Below are positions 8,091 through 14,813 of a stretch of DNA of 17,836 nucleotides, piece by piece; within the stretch, counting starts at the first letter, position 1; each line of letters starts with the position of its first letter. This DNA comes from Ignavibacteriaceae bacterium (lineage in GTDB: Bacteria > Bacteroidota > Ignavibacteria > Ignavibacteriales > Ignavibacteriaceae). The DNA lies in contig JALONF010000007.1 in NCBI GenBank assembly GCA_025455085.1, positions 1 through 17,836 of the forward strand, in the 5' to 3' direction. The position numbers and the translations under genes are program-made. Under the pieces are notes generated by a model, which worked only from the letters and a program-made list of their open reading frames with translations, did not search any database and was not told the origin of the DNA.

Positions 8091-8767
8091 TATGACTTAT
8101 CTATGTAATAACCCAGTCCAACCTTAGTATGGATTAACTTTTCATCGAAATCCCTGTCAATTTTTTTTCTTAAAATGCTAATGTAAACATCTACGACATT
8201 TGTTCCTGTTTCAAATGTAATATCCCATACTTTTTCAGCGATTTCCACACGAGATAAAACTCTTCCTGCATTCTTCATTAAAAATTCCAATAACTCAAAT
8301 TCTTTACCCGTAAGATCAATACTCTTATCTCCCCGTGTTGCTGCTTTCTTATTTAGATCAAGGGTAAGATCTGCCATCTTAATGACTTTAGATGTATAAA
8401 TCATACCAGATGTTCTTTTAGTAAGCGCTTTAATTCTGGAGAGTAGCTCTGCAAACTCAAAAGGTTTAACCAGATAGTCATCAGCCCCGGCATCAAATCC
8501 GGATACTTTATCATCAGTGGTTCCAAGTGCTGTTAACATCAAAATCGGCACCTGAAGCCCTCTTTCCCTTATGCGTTTACAAAGCTCATGCCCATTTATA
8601 AAGGGTAAGATAACGTCCAGAATTATAAAATCGAATTCTCCTTTTAAAACGAGCCTCTCCCCCATCTGTCCATCATAAGCGACTATTGTTTCATACCCTT
8701 TTTCAGTCAGCCCTTTTACTAAAAACTCAACAACCTGAGGTTCGTCTTCAATAATCAGAATTTTCAT
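8090..8767 (-). CDS. OmpR/PhoB-family response regulator
   Basis: A 225-residue transcription regulator. The receiver domain (1-~120) has the acidic pair E7/D8, phosphorylated Asp51 in FDFIILDV, Thr79 and the invariant Lys101 in LVKPFEF. The C-terminal winged-helix DNA-binding domain (~128-223) ends in the typical GLGYYID wing. It is the partner of the coupled kinase. OmpR-family dimers bind direct repeats about 10-11 bp apart. The four ATTAAG repeats at 13768-13806, upstream of the coiled-coil protein gene, are an attractive target in the same neighbourhood. The gene starts 46 bp after the OmpH-like gene stop with no terminator visible, so the three may be co-transcribed. Confidence 0.95.
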   Translation of the reverse strand: MKILIIEDEPQVVEFLVKGLTEKGYETIVAYDGQMGERLVLKGEFDFIILDVILPFINGHELCKRIRERGLQVPILMLTALGTTDDKVSGFDAGADDYLVKPFEFAELLSRIKALTKRTSGMIYTSKVIKMADLTLDLNKKAATRGDKSIDLTGKEFELLEFLMKNAGRVLSRVEIAEKVWDITFETGTNVVDVYISILRKKIDRDFDEKLIHTKVGLGYYIDKS

Positions 8768-8813
8768 TAGAGTTTGAATTAAATTATGTTAGACCAATCA
8801 CTTGACAAACAGG

Positions 8814-9338
8814 TTATTTTAATTTAAGTTTTGCTTTAACCTGAGTTGTTACATCAGAACTTTTTTCTTTGTCAAAAAACAAAAGTGCCCCATCCTGGGT
8901 GGAATTGAAAATATAAAGATAGCCATTCTCTTTACCAACCTCCTTAATTGCTTTTTCAACTTTTGCATAGATAGGCTGAAGAAGCTCTGTCTGTTTCTCC
9001 TGTAATTGAGTCTGCGCTGAGGTTTGAAATTCCTGAATTCTTCTGTTCATGTCACTCAGTTCCTGTTCTTTGGTCTGTTTTACGATATCGCTAAGATTTT
9101 TACTATCCTTATTATATGCATCATATTTAGTATTCAGCTCCACAGACATTATCTCAAGATAATTTATAAGTTCCTTACGTAATTTCTCCAGTTTAATAAT
9201 TGCTGAGTCATATTCCGGCATAGCCTGAATGAGTTCATCACTATTAATATGACCAAATTTAAAATTCTGAGCCATTAAACTCTGACAACTAATAATAATG
9301 ACGATCATTAGAATCGTTATCCCTATAAATCTTTTCAT
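8814..9338 (-). CDS. OmpH/Skp-family periplasmic chaperone
   Basis: A 174-residue secreted protein. A signal peptide covers residues 1-~23 (hydrophobic ITILMIVIIIS, cleavage probably after SLMA). The mature part opens with the family hallmark FGHINSDELIQAMPEY, then a long charged coiled coil (~50-125) that forms the tentacle arms in Skp. It closes with a strand-rich end (YLYIFNSTQDGALLFF) completing the trimer body. Skp holds unfolded outer-membrane proteins in the periplasm. Bacteroidota often carry several paralogues, and this one is not next to bamA or other assembly genes, so its job may be specific to envelope stress. It lies directly upstream of the two-component pair and 107 bp after the alarmone synthetase gene. 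Confidence 0.9.
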   Translation of the reverse strand: MKRFIGITILMIVIIISCQSLMAQNFKFGHINSDELIQAMPEYDSAIIKLEKLRKELINYLEIMSVELNTKYDAYNKDSKNLSDIVKQTKEQELSDMNRRIQEFQTSAQTQLQEKQTELLQPIYAKVEKAIKEVGKENGYLYIFNSTQDGALLFFDKEKSSDVTTQVKAKLKLK

Positions 9339-9445
9339 TTTAATAATTTTATTAAATATCTAATATACCGGGTAATCATTTGGCGATATTTTATATCTCG
9401 CTGAAACCCTTGTATTATTCATCCAAATTTGTATCGATGTAAATT

Positions 9446-10114
9446 CTATTCGTTATGTAAGTTTTGCATCCTGATATCAATATTGGAAATGACATCAGCA
9501 CAATCTTTTAATTCCTGTGTGACAACTATGTTTTTTTCATTGGTAAGTTTAAATGACATTTCATGTTCCAGTGAGGCCCAGAAATTCATAGCAATAGTGC
9601 GTATCTGAATTTCTACTTTAACAAGCTCTTTCCTGTCTGACAGGTAAACAGGAACTGTTACAATCATATGGAGGCTGCGGTAGCCATTAGGTTTTGGATT
9701 CTTAATGTAATCTGAAGTTCGGATAACTTCTATATTGTCCTGTGATGTAAGCAAATCTGCAATCAAATATATATCATCAATGTAGGAACATATTACCCTG
9801 ATTCCAGCTATGTCGGTGAGGTTTTCTCTTGCTGATTCAACGCTGAGTTCACAACCAAGTTTGTTCAGCTTATCTATGATACTTTTGGGTGTTTTAACTC
9901 TGGTTTTTATTTGATGGATAGGATTGCGATCCTTTAAATGCAAAAATTCATCATTCAGATTTTCAAGTTTAGTTATAATTTCCCTTGTTGCTGATAAATA
10001 CAGATTCTCTGCAACTAAAAAGGAATTAATTGCTGTGATTGCTTCTCCAGGTAATGTGTACCCTTTGTGCCCATCAAAAACATATGCAACTTTTAAAAGG
10101 TCTATATTCTTCAT
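9446..10114 (-). CDS. small alarmone synthetase, RelQ/YjbM-like (p)ppGpp synthase
   Basis: A 222-residue cytoplasmic (p)ppGpp synthetase that transfers pyrophosphate from ATP to GDP or GTP. Only the RelA/SpoT synthetase domain is present, without HD hydrolase, TGS or ACT domains. Recognisable motifs are RVKTPKSIIDKL (72-83), DIAGIRV (101-107), PNGYRSLHM (142-150, G-loop region) and the catalytic EIQIRT (168-173), followed by a helical tail (NFWASLEHEM). The size matches the single-domain RelQ group, whose members form tetramers. With no hydrolase domain, another enzyme must degrade its product. The gene begins 7 bp after the stop of the baeRF/Balon-like gene, so the two are almost certainly co-transcribed. 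That couples alarmone production to a ribosome-directed protein. Confidence 0.92.
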   Translation of the reverse strand: MKNIDLLKVAYVFDGHKGYTLPGEAITAINSFLVAENLYLSATREIITKLENLNDEFLHLKDRNPIHQIKTRVKTPKSIIDKLNKLGCELSVESARENLTDIAGIRVICSYIDDIYLIADLLTSQDNIEVIRTSDYIKNPKPNGYRSLHMIVTVPVYLSDRKELVKVEIQIRTIAMNFWASLEHEMSFKLTNEKNIVVTQELKDCADVISNIDIRMQNLHNE

Positions 10115-10121
10115 TTGGTTT

Positions 10122-11198
10122 TTAATATCTCACTTTCAAAACTATATTCCCAAGTTCTTTTAAATCCTCATTTTCCGTAAACAGAACCCTTCCGTTTTTA
10201 GAAATAATTTCCCAGGAAATATTGCTGATTATATCATCGATTACGCCAGGTATTGTAACATCCTGTATTAATTCAAATGAAAATTCACCTTTCATTTTTA
10301 CAGCCTGATAATAATTATGATCGGTTATTAATAAATCTCCTCTGCCTTCTTTAACAGCACGATAAATTTCCTGCAGGTCGGTGTAAACATTGCCAACTGC
10401 AGCAGCATCCCTAATCTCTTTTACAGCTTCTGACATTTTTTCGCCCTGCATTTTTTTTACTAACGCCCATGCTTGTGCTGAAATGAAATGATTTGCAGTA
10501 TTATTATAGTTTATGTTGGCAAACCTCATATAAAGTGCTGGATTATCTGCTACCTGCATTAAGCGACTAAAATTGTCTTCGGTACAAATAGCAATACAGT
10601 ACAAACCAGTTTGACGGTTTACTTTTCCAATTGCTTTGTCTACTTTATTAAGAAATTCGCGAACCATGTTATCAACTGCTTTGGGGTCGCTGATTTTGAG
10701 AGAATCAGTATGAAAATGGATGTTTTGGCTAAATGGGAAATTACTGTTTTTTACTTCTTCAGTTATTGAATCGTTTAACGCTCTATAGAGATGAACCCCA
10801 CTTTGAGATAATAGAAGTATTAAATACTCTTCAGTCCGGTTTAAGGCATAAATTAGCGGGCGCAGTGCGAAACTATTCGCAATATGCACAGTGTTTGCCT
10901 TAACCGGCCATGATGATTTAATAATTTCTTTCGTCTTGTTTGAAAGGAAGATATGTAAACTGTCGAGATTCAGGCTAATATCAATCTCGTCGGAAACCTT
11001 ATCTAATTTAGCCAATAGTGGTGCAATTAACTTTATGCCAAACTCAGTAATAAGTCTGCTTTCAGCTTGTTTACACAAATTTTTTAAGAGGATACGATCC
11101 TTTTTGTTGTCGGGTTTTGTCCGATGTGTGTTTAATGAAATGGTTACACAAGGATTGCTATTTTCTAATGCCAGTTCTTCAATAATTTCTTTTCGCAT
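10122..11198 (-). CDS. baeRF / Balon-like ribosome hibernation or rescue factor
   Basis: A 358-residue cytoplasmic protein resembling the bacterial homologues of archaeo-eukaryotic release factor 1 (baeRF families), which include the hibernation factor Balon. It has an N-terminal region with PCVTISLNTHRT, a central eRF1 domain 2-like part (~150-260) with HFHTDSLKISDPKAV, and a C-terminal eRF1/pelota domain 3-like part (~270-358). The last shows the characteristic AVKEGRGDLLI and ends in a GRVLFTENEDL...VLKVRY strand pattern. There is no GGQ tripeptide, so peptide release by hydrolysis is unlikely. Binding to idle ribosomes fits better. This assignment rests on pattern recognition of the termini and length. 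Its tight pairing with an alarmone synthetase supports a starvation role. Confidence 0.7.
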   Translation of the reverse strand: MRKEIIEELALENSNPCVTISLNTHRTKPDNKKDRILLKNLCKQAESRLITEFGIKLIAPLLAKLDKVSDEIDISLNLDSLHIFLSNKTKEIIKSSWPVKANTVHIANSFALRPLIYALNRTEEYLILLLSQSGVHLYRALNDSITEEVKNSNFPFSQNIHFHTDSLKISDPKAVDNMVREFLNKVDKAIGKVNRQTGLYCIAICTEDNFSRLMQVADNPALYMRFANINYNNTANHFISAQAWALVKKMQGEKMSEAVKEIRDAAAVGNVYTDLQEIYRAVKEGRGDLLITDHNYYQAVKMKGEFSFELIQDVTIPGVIDDIISNISWEIISKNGRVLFTENEDLKELGNIVLKVRY

Positions 11199-11281
11199 AA
11201 CTTCAATTTTACTTTATTATTATGCCCCTCATATTTGCTGCGAATAAATGTCCACATCTCGAAAAATTTTGGAAAAAGCCT

Positions 11282-11314
11282 TGAACATACGTTAAATCAA
11301 ACCTAATTAACAAA
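11282..11314 (-). promoter_or_regulatory. candidate promoter for the baeRF-alarmone synthetase pair
   Basis: On the minus strand a TTTG (11314-11311) is followed after 21 nt by TATGTTCA (11289-11282). This resembles the Bacteroidota -33 TTTG / -7 TAnnTTTG layout, with the -7 box imperfect. It lies between the OmpA-like gene stop and the baeRF start, about 84 bp upstream of that start. Confidence 0.3.
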
Positions 11315-11325
11315 TATGACAAGCC

Positions 11326-12249
11326 TTATTCTTTCAATAGCTGCATAATTTCATCCAGTTTCGGAGATAAGATTATTTCAGTTCTCCGGTTGCGGGCTCT
11401 TCCTTCAGCAGTATCATTATCAGCTTTGGGAAAGAATTCTCCTTTACCTGATGCCGTCATACGGGCAGGGACAATTTTATAGTCATTGGTTAGGATTCGA
11501 ACTATAGAAGTAGCTCTTGCCACACTTAGATCCCAATTGTCTTTGTAAAGTGATGTTTTTATCGGCACATTATCTGTATGACCTTCCACAAGTATGTCTA
11601 TATCGAGATTTTTGTCAAGAACTTCTCCCAGAAGTTTTAATGCCTGTCTCCCTTTTTCTTCAACTGCAGAACTACCTGATTTGAATAAAAGCTTATCTGA
11701 CATTGAAACATATACTTTGCCATTTTTAATTTCTACCGATAACTCATCAGAGTTAAATCCTAATAAAGCATTTCTTAGAATTCCATTTAGTCGCCTGGTA
11801 ATAGAATCCTGTCTTTCTATTATCAGTTGCATCTCTTTCAGTGCTTTTTCTCTCTCTGACAGCAAAAGTTCTTTATTGTTTAACTCATCAGATTTTGCCT
11901 GTAAAGCCTTGTTGAACTGATTGGTTTTGGATAAGCTCTCATTAATTAAATCTTTGTACTTCCCCTCTAAATCTGTGTTTTTATTTACCAATGAATTATA
12001 CTGATCTGTGAGGTCTTTATTCTTACCTGTCAGGTCAGTAATTGAATTCTTCAATCCGGCATTTTCTTTTTCCTTTAAAGCCAGATTGGTACATAATTTA
12101 TCTCTTTCAGTAACCACTGTTTTCATGTTTTTACTCCATGTAATAGGCGTCTTCTTAGGTTTTGAATCACCACATTTATAAACCGAAGCACAGGAATTTA
12201 GGAAAACCATAAGGATTAGTGTAAATATTGCATAATAAATCTTCTTCAT
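11326..12249 (-). CDS. OmpA-family lipoprotein with coiled coil
   Basis: A 307-residue outer-membrane lipoprotein that probably anchors the membrane to peptidoglycan. The leader MKKIYYAIFTLILMVFLNSC has a lipobox ending at Cys20. A long heptad-rich coiled coil follows (~45-175). The OmpA/MotB-like peptidoglycan-binding domain (~185-300) has EGHTDNVPI, the NWDLSVARA helix with the Asp/Arg pair, and GRARNRRTEIIL. The chosen ATG at 12249 sits exactly before the signal peptide. An in-frame ATG at 12327 would add 26 residues before the leader and overlap the upstream gene, so it is rejected. It lies 53 bp after the SPOR lipoprotein gene, consistent with one envelope operon. Confidence 0.9.
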   Translation of the reverse strand: MKKIYYAIFTLILMVFLNSCASVYKCGDSKPKKTPITWSKNMKTVVTERDKLCTNLALKEKENAGLKNSITDLTGKNKDLTDQYNSLVNKNTDLEGKYKDLINESLSKTNQFNKALQAKSDELNNKELLLSEREKALKEMQLIIERQDSITRRLNGILRNALLGFNSDELSVEIKNGKVYVSMSDKLLFKSGSSAVEEKGRQALKLLGEVLDKNLDIDILVEGHTDNVPIKTSLYKDNWDLSVARATSIVRILTNDYKIVPARMTASGKGEFFPKADNDTAEGRARNRRTEIILSPKLDEIMQLLKE

Positions 12250-12302
12250 TTGTTTGTGTATTAAGTTATACTGTAAAAAAAGAGTGCTGTTTAAGACATA
12301 GT

Positions 12303-12743
12303 TTATTTCTTCTGAATCAATAACCATGTATCGTAATACTCTGGGAAGACACTGCGTATACGTCTGATTTCCTTCATTGCCTCCCTTGTTTCATTTGTTG
12401 CCATGACTGAAACCCTGTATAAACCGGCTTCATTTTTTAAAATCTCTGAATTGAACCCATTCTTCAAAATCTGTTCCTGGTATTTTTTTGCATTATCCGG
12501 ATTTCTGAAACTTCCTATTATAACAAAGTAGTGATGGGGATTCGGAAGCTTGTTATTATTTGCAACAAGTTTTTCTTCAACTTCTTTAATCGGATTTGCT
12601 GTATCTGGAACAGTCTTTTCTTCAATCTTTGGAGTAATGTTTTCTGCAACAGGCATATTATTTTTGCCGAGAGGTTTATTTTTCCTCTCACATGACGAAA
12701 ACACCAGAACAGAAACCAAAATAAAATATATAAGAATTCTCAT
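12303..12743 (-). CDS. SPOR-domain lipoprotein
   Basis: A 146-residue predicted lipoprotein. The signal peptide ends in the lipobox FSSC (Cys18). A low-complexity Pro/Lys/Glu linker (~20-65) follows, then a SPOR domain (~70-146) beginning HHYFVIIGSF. It keeps the usual YFV(I/V)xGSF start, the NAKKYQEQIL helix, and a GLYRVSV strand. SPOR domains bind denuded glycan strands of peptidoglycan at division sites and elsewhere. With the downstream OmpA-like lipoprotein it forms a pair that links the outer membrane to the wall. The start is a lone ATG at the signal peptide. Confidence 0.9.
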   Translation of the reverse strand: MRILIYFILVSVLVFSSCERKNKPLGKNNMPVAENITPKIEEKTVPDTANPIKEVEEKLVANNNKLPNPHHYFVIIGSFRNPDNAKKYQEQILKNGFNSEILKNEAGLYRVSVMATNETREAMKEIRRIRSVFPEYYDTWLLIQKK

Positions 12744-12787
12744 AACTTAATTTGATTAAACCTGTTTTATAATTATCTGGATGCTTT

Positions 12788-12814
12788 AAAAAATGCCCGC
12801 CATATGACGGGCAT
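12788..12814 (-). terminator. intrinsic terminator after the coiled-coil protein gene
   Basis: A perfect 7-bp GC-rich stem ATGCCCG (12793-12799) / CGGGCAT (12808-12814) with an 8-nt loop is followed, in the minus direction, by a run of T residues (complement of 12793-12788). It lies 36 bp past the stop of the gene ending at 12850 and before the SPOR lipoprotein gene, so it splits the envelope cluster into two transcription units or allows partial read-through. Confidence 0.85.
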
Positions 12815-12849
12815 CTGAAACAAAGTATAGAAAAATTGAAAAAAAAGTT

Positions 12850-13719
12850 CTACTTAAGCATTATCCTGCAATTGCCTATATTATTGCCATCACTGAGTAT
12901 CTGTATTTTGTATTCCCCTTTTGCAAGCTTCCCTTTTGGCATATAATTTAGAACAATTTGACGTGACTGTTCAAACTCCCCTGTCACAGTTGATAGACTT
13001 GCAGTTAAATTCCTTGTATCCAGAGGGAAAGTCCATGTCAAAGATTTATCATCAGGATTAATTATTGTCCCGGAAGGGGTTACTATCTTAAAGCTAATTG
13101 CTTCAGTAAGGCTTTGAGGAACCTCAAAAGCCATATTCAGTTTTTTTGCTCTTGATGCTTTAATCACAAATTTCTCTGCTTTCTTCCCCCTAGTAGCTGT
13201 AACCAGAAAATTGTCCGTATTGACTTCCTGTGATTTTTCAAACTGAAGTGCAAGGTTTTTCTTCTCGGTTTCCAATGTCGATAAAGAATTCTGAAGATCT
13301 TTGTTTTGAGTCATTAATTTATCATAGTCTGATTTCAGCTTAGATGATTCCTTCTCAAGATCAGCTTTGGTTTTTTTCAGCTCTTCCAATTCCTTTCGAT
13401 TAGCACGCAAAGATCTGTTTTCACCTGAAAGTGAATTAATCTTTTTCTCACTGTCAGCAATCTTTATATTAGTTTCGGCAAGCAATTTTGTGTTGGCATC
13501 ACTCTTTTGTTTAAATGTAGAAAAATCTGTCTGTAATTTGGCTAAGTCCTTTTCGACAGATAGCTTTTCAGATAAAAGTTTTTCGGAAGTCTGTTTCTCT
13601 GCATTAAGATTTTTCTTCCCCTTTAGAATTGAAACTGAGGTAAAAACCATTCCGATTAGCAACAGAGCAATAACTGATGCTCCAACATAGGTCACGATTG
13701 TTTGTCTTTTATTTTCCAT
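12850..13719 (-). CDS. membrane-anchored coiled-coil envelope protein, unknown function
   Basis: A 289-residue protein with one N-terminal membrane helix (~8-31, TYVGASVIALLLIGMVFTSV). A heptad-rich coiled coil (~40-160, with Lys/Glu/Leu/Ser repeats) and a globular C-terminal domain (~165-289) follow. The C-terminal domain is beta-rich and reads like an immunoglobulin-type fold (FEVPQSL..., TLTWTF-like strand, LAKGEYKIQIL). The helix has no lipobox or clear cleavage site, so it is probably an inner-membrane protein with a periplasmic arm. The ATG at 13719 is preferred: an upstream in-frame ATG at 13767 would add 16 residues and put the start right at the operator-like repeats. The gene is the only one preceded by the four-fold ATTAAG array, and is closed by its own terminator. 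Confidence 0.75.
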   Translation of the reverse strand: MENKRQTIVTYVGASVIALLLIGMVFTSVSILKGKKNLNAEKQTSEKLLSEKLSVEKDLAKLQTDFSTFKQKSDANTKLLAETNIKIADSEKKINSLSGENRSLRANRKELEELKKTKADLEKESSKLKSDYDKLMTQNKDLQNSLSTLETEKKNLALQFEKSQEVNTDNFLVTATRGKKAEKFVIKASRAKKLNMAFEVPQSLTEAISFKIVTPSGTIINPDDKSLTWTFPLDTRNLTASLSTVTGEFEQSRQIVLNYMPKGKLAKGEYKIQILSDGNNIGNCRIMLK

Positions 13720-13749
13720 TTTCTTGTAGAATTTAATTATTTGTTGGAA

Positions 13750-13757
13750 CAATAGTA
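13750..13757 (-). promoter_or_regulatory. candidate -7 promoter element of the coiled-coil protein gene
   Basis: On the minus strand TACTATTG resembles the Bacteroidota -7 box TAnnTTTG, one mismatch. It lies ~31 bp upstream of the ATG at 13719 and 10 bp downstream of the nearest ATTAAG repeat. No TTTG -33 box is seen at the right distance, which would suit an activator-dependent promoter. Confidence 0.35.
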
Positions 13758-13767
13758 TCCTAGACAC

Positions 13768-13806
13768 ATTAAGGCCGTATTAAGCTGAGATTAAGAAATC
13801 ATTAAG
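13768..13806 (-). promoter_or_regulatory. four ATTAAG direct repeats at exact 11-bp spacing (operator-like)
   Basis: The hexamer ATTAAG (CTTAAT on the gene's strand) occurs at 13768, 13779, 13790 and 13801, each exactly 11 bp apart with unrelated 5-bp spacers. This is about one helix turn, so all sites lie on one face of DNA. OmpR-family regulators bind such direct repeats; the streptococcal CiaR site NTTAAG-N5-WTTAAG has the same form. Position relative to the start (about -49 to -87) suits activation of the downstream gene. Confidence 0.65.
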
Positions 13807-13943
13807 ATTAGCTACATTCGCAGCTTGAAATCCTAAAGCTTCAAATGAGCCTGCCGTCTTTATATCCCAAACCTTCGTATTCTAAGACATAATCCGAAAT
13901 AAATAGTCACATTATCCTCACCTTCCCTGCGCTGTCAGGCATA

Positions 13944-13992
13944 TTACGCAAACAAAAAAATTCTATACAGGTCGATCCTTGTGGTTGCGTAA
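13944..13992. repeat. inverted repeat TTACGCAA / TTGCGTAA
   Basis: A perfect 8-bp inverted repeat (13944-13951 and 13985-13992) with a 33-nt spacer. Function unknown; its arm length and spacing are compatible with a protein-binding site or a hairpin. Confidence 0.5.
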
Positions 13993-14000
13993 AAAGCCTT

Positions 14001-14169
14001 CCAGCCCGTCTCTGCCATCCGGCAAGTCAGGCAGCTGAAGCAGAAAATGTTGTTTCACCAGGACAAACGCAAAATTTGCTCTGCAGCTAACGGGCTGGTG
14101 CGTGCAACAAGCTTTAGAATCTTACTCATACATTAGTTTAGAAATAAAAGCTCATTGCAGGCACCAGCC
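14001..14169. repeat. two overlapping, mutually exclusive long inverted repeats
   Basis: CCAGCCCGT (14001-14009) is complementary to ACGGGCTGG (14090-14098). GGCTGGTGC (14093-14101) is complementary to GCACCAGCC (14161-14169). The two pairings share bases 14093-14098, so only one can form at a time. The second hairpin continues inwards: TGC (14103-14105) with GCA (14157-14159), a 4x4 internal loop, then AGCTTT (14110-14115) with AAAGCT (14147-14152). This stem, internal loop, stem layout resembles the ACA/AGA hairpins nearby. Confidence 0.6.
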
Positions 14170-14560
14170 AAAAACCAAAGAAATCTGACTTACCTACATT
14201 ACACTCTCTGAAACATTTTCGATTCATAAGAAAATTAAATAAATTTGGTATGCAATAAGATATCCACAAAAATCTCGATTGTTATATCACTTATATCGTA
14301 TTCTATATTTGTTGGTCAGGATGTGACTGACCAGGCGAAAGCATAAATGATTTAAAATCAAATTTTCTACTTAATCATTTAAAAATTGTATTTCCACTTA
14401 TCAAAATTTCGGTACCGTGACTAATCCTTCTACCGAGTTAAAGTCAATAGGGCTGCTGGCCGACGCGCTGTTGTCATGGTTTTTACATTGTCATTCTGGT
14501 TTCTTAAGGGGACCAGTAATTCATCGGTAAGCAGACCGCTCCACTGCTAATAATAAAGAT

Positions 14561-14769
14561 TGGCTAAAGTATCAGGACCGTGACCGGTGCTTGCGTCGGG
14601 TAACACAACCTCCCCATATTGCCGGGCTGTTAGTGTTAATGAATTGAACCACTGCACAGTAGATAATTCCTTGACAACCTTCGATTAAACCGCGACCGCT
14701 AATTTGGCACATTTGCTTTTGCGCGACACTCAACCCAACCCACATGCAAAAGCAAAAGAGCCAAATGCC
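14561..14769. repeat. 209-bp accessory repeat element, copy B
   Basis: This is the second copy of the element at 413-621, in the same orientation and of the same length. The core inverted repeat is present: TAACACAAC (14601-14609) pairs with GTT (14629-14631) and GTGTTA (14633-14638), bulged A at 14632. The copy ends 44 bp before the restriction-modification gene, so the element may mark the left boundary of that gene's acquisition. Confidence 0.85.
14702..14766. repeat. structured hairpin B (ACA/AGA internal loop)
   Basis: The stems are identical to hairpin A: ATTTGGC (14702-14708) with 14760-14766 and TTTGCTTTTGC (14712-14722) with 14746-14756. ACA (14709-14711) faces AGA (14757-14759). 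The 23-nt apical loop differs from A's at four places but keeps GCGACAC. Confidence 0.85.
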
Positions 14770-14813
14770 AACACACAGTTTTAATATTAACTTTGACCTA
14801 CAACAAATAAACT

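Larger units (their letters stand above)
13807..14560. other. gene-free spacer rich in inverted repeats
   Basis: No open frame with recognisable protein character is seen on either strand. The stretch holds several perfect inverted repeats, some listed separately. Others are TGGTCAG (14313-14319) / CTGACCA (14327-14333) and TAAATGATT (14344-14352) / AATCATTTA (14373-14381). Base composition shifts between GC-richer (13920-14110) and AT-rich (14170-14400) parts, suggesting assembly from different pieces. Confidence 0.5.

Noticed and set aside
12249..12327. Upstream start for the OmpA-like lipoprotein
   Set aside because: It would place 26 residues before a standard lipoprotein leader and overlap the SPOR gene end.
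413..14769. Whole 14-kb segment as a composite transposon bounded by the 209-bp repeats
   Set aside because: No transposase, no terminal inverted repeats and no target duplication are visible, and the enclosed genes look like core functions.
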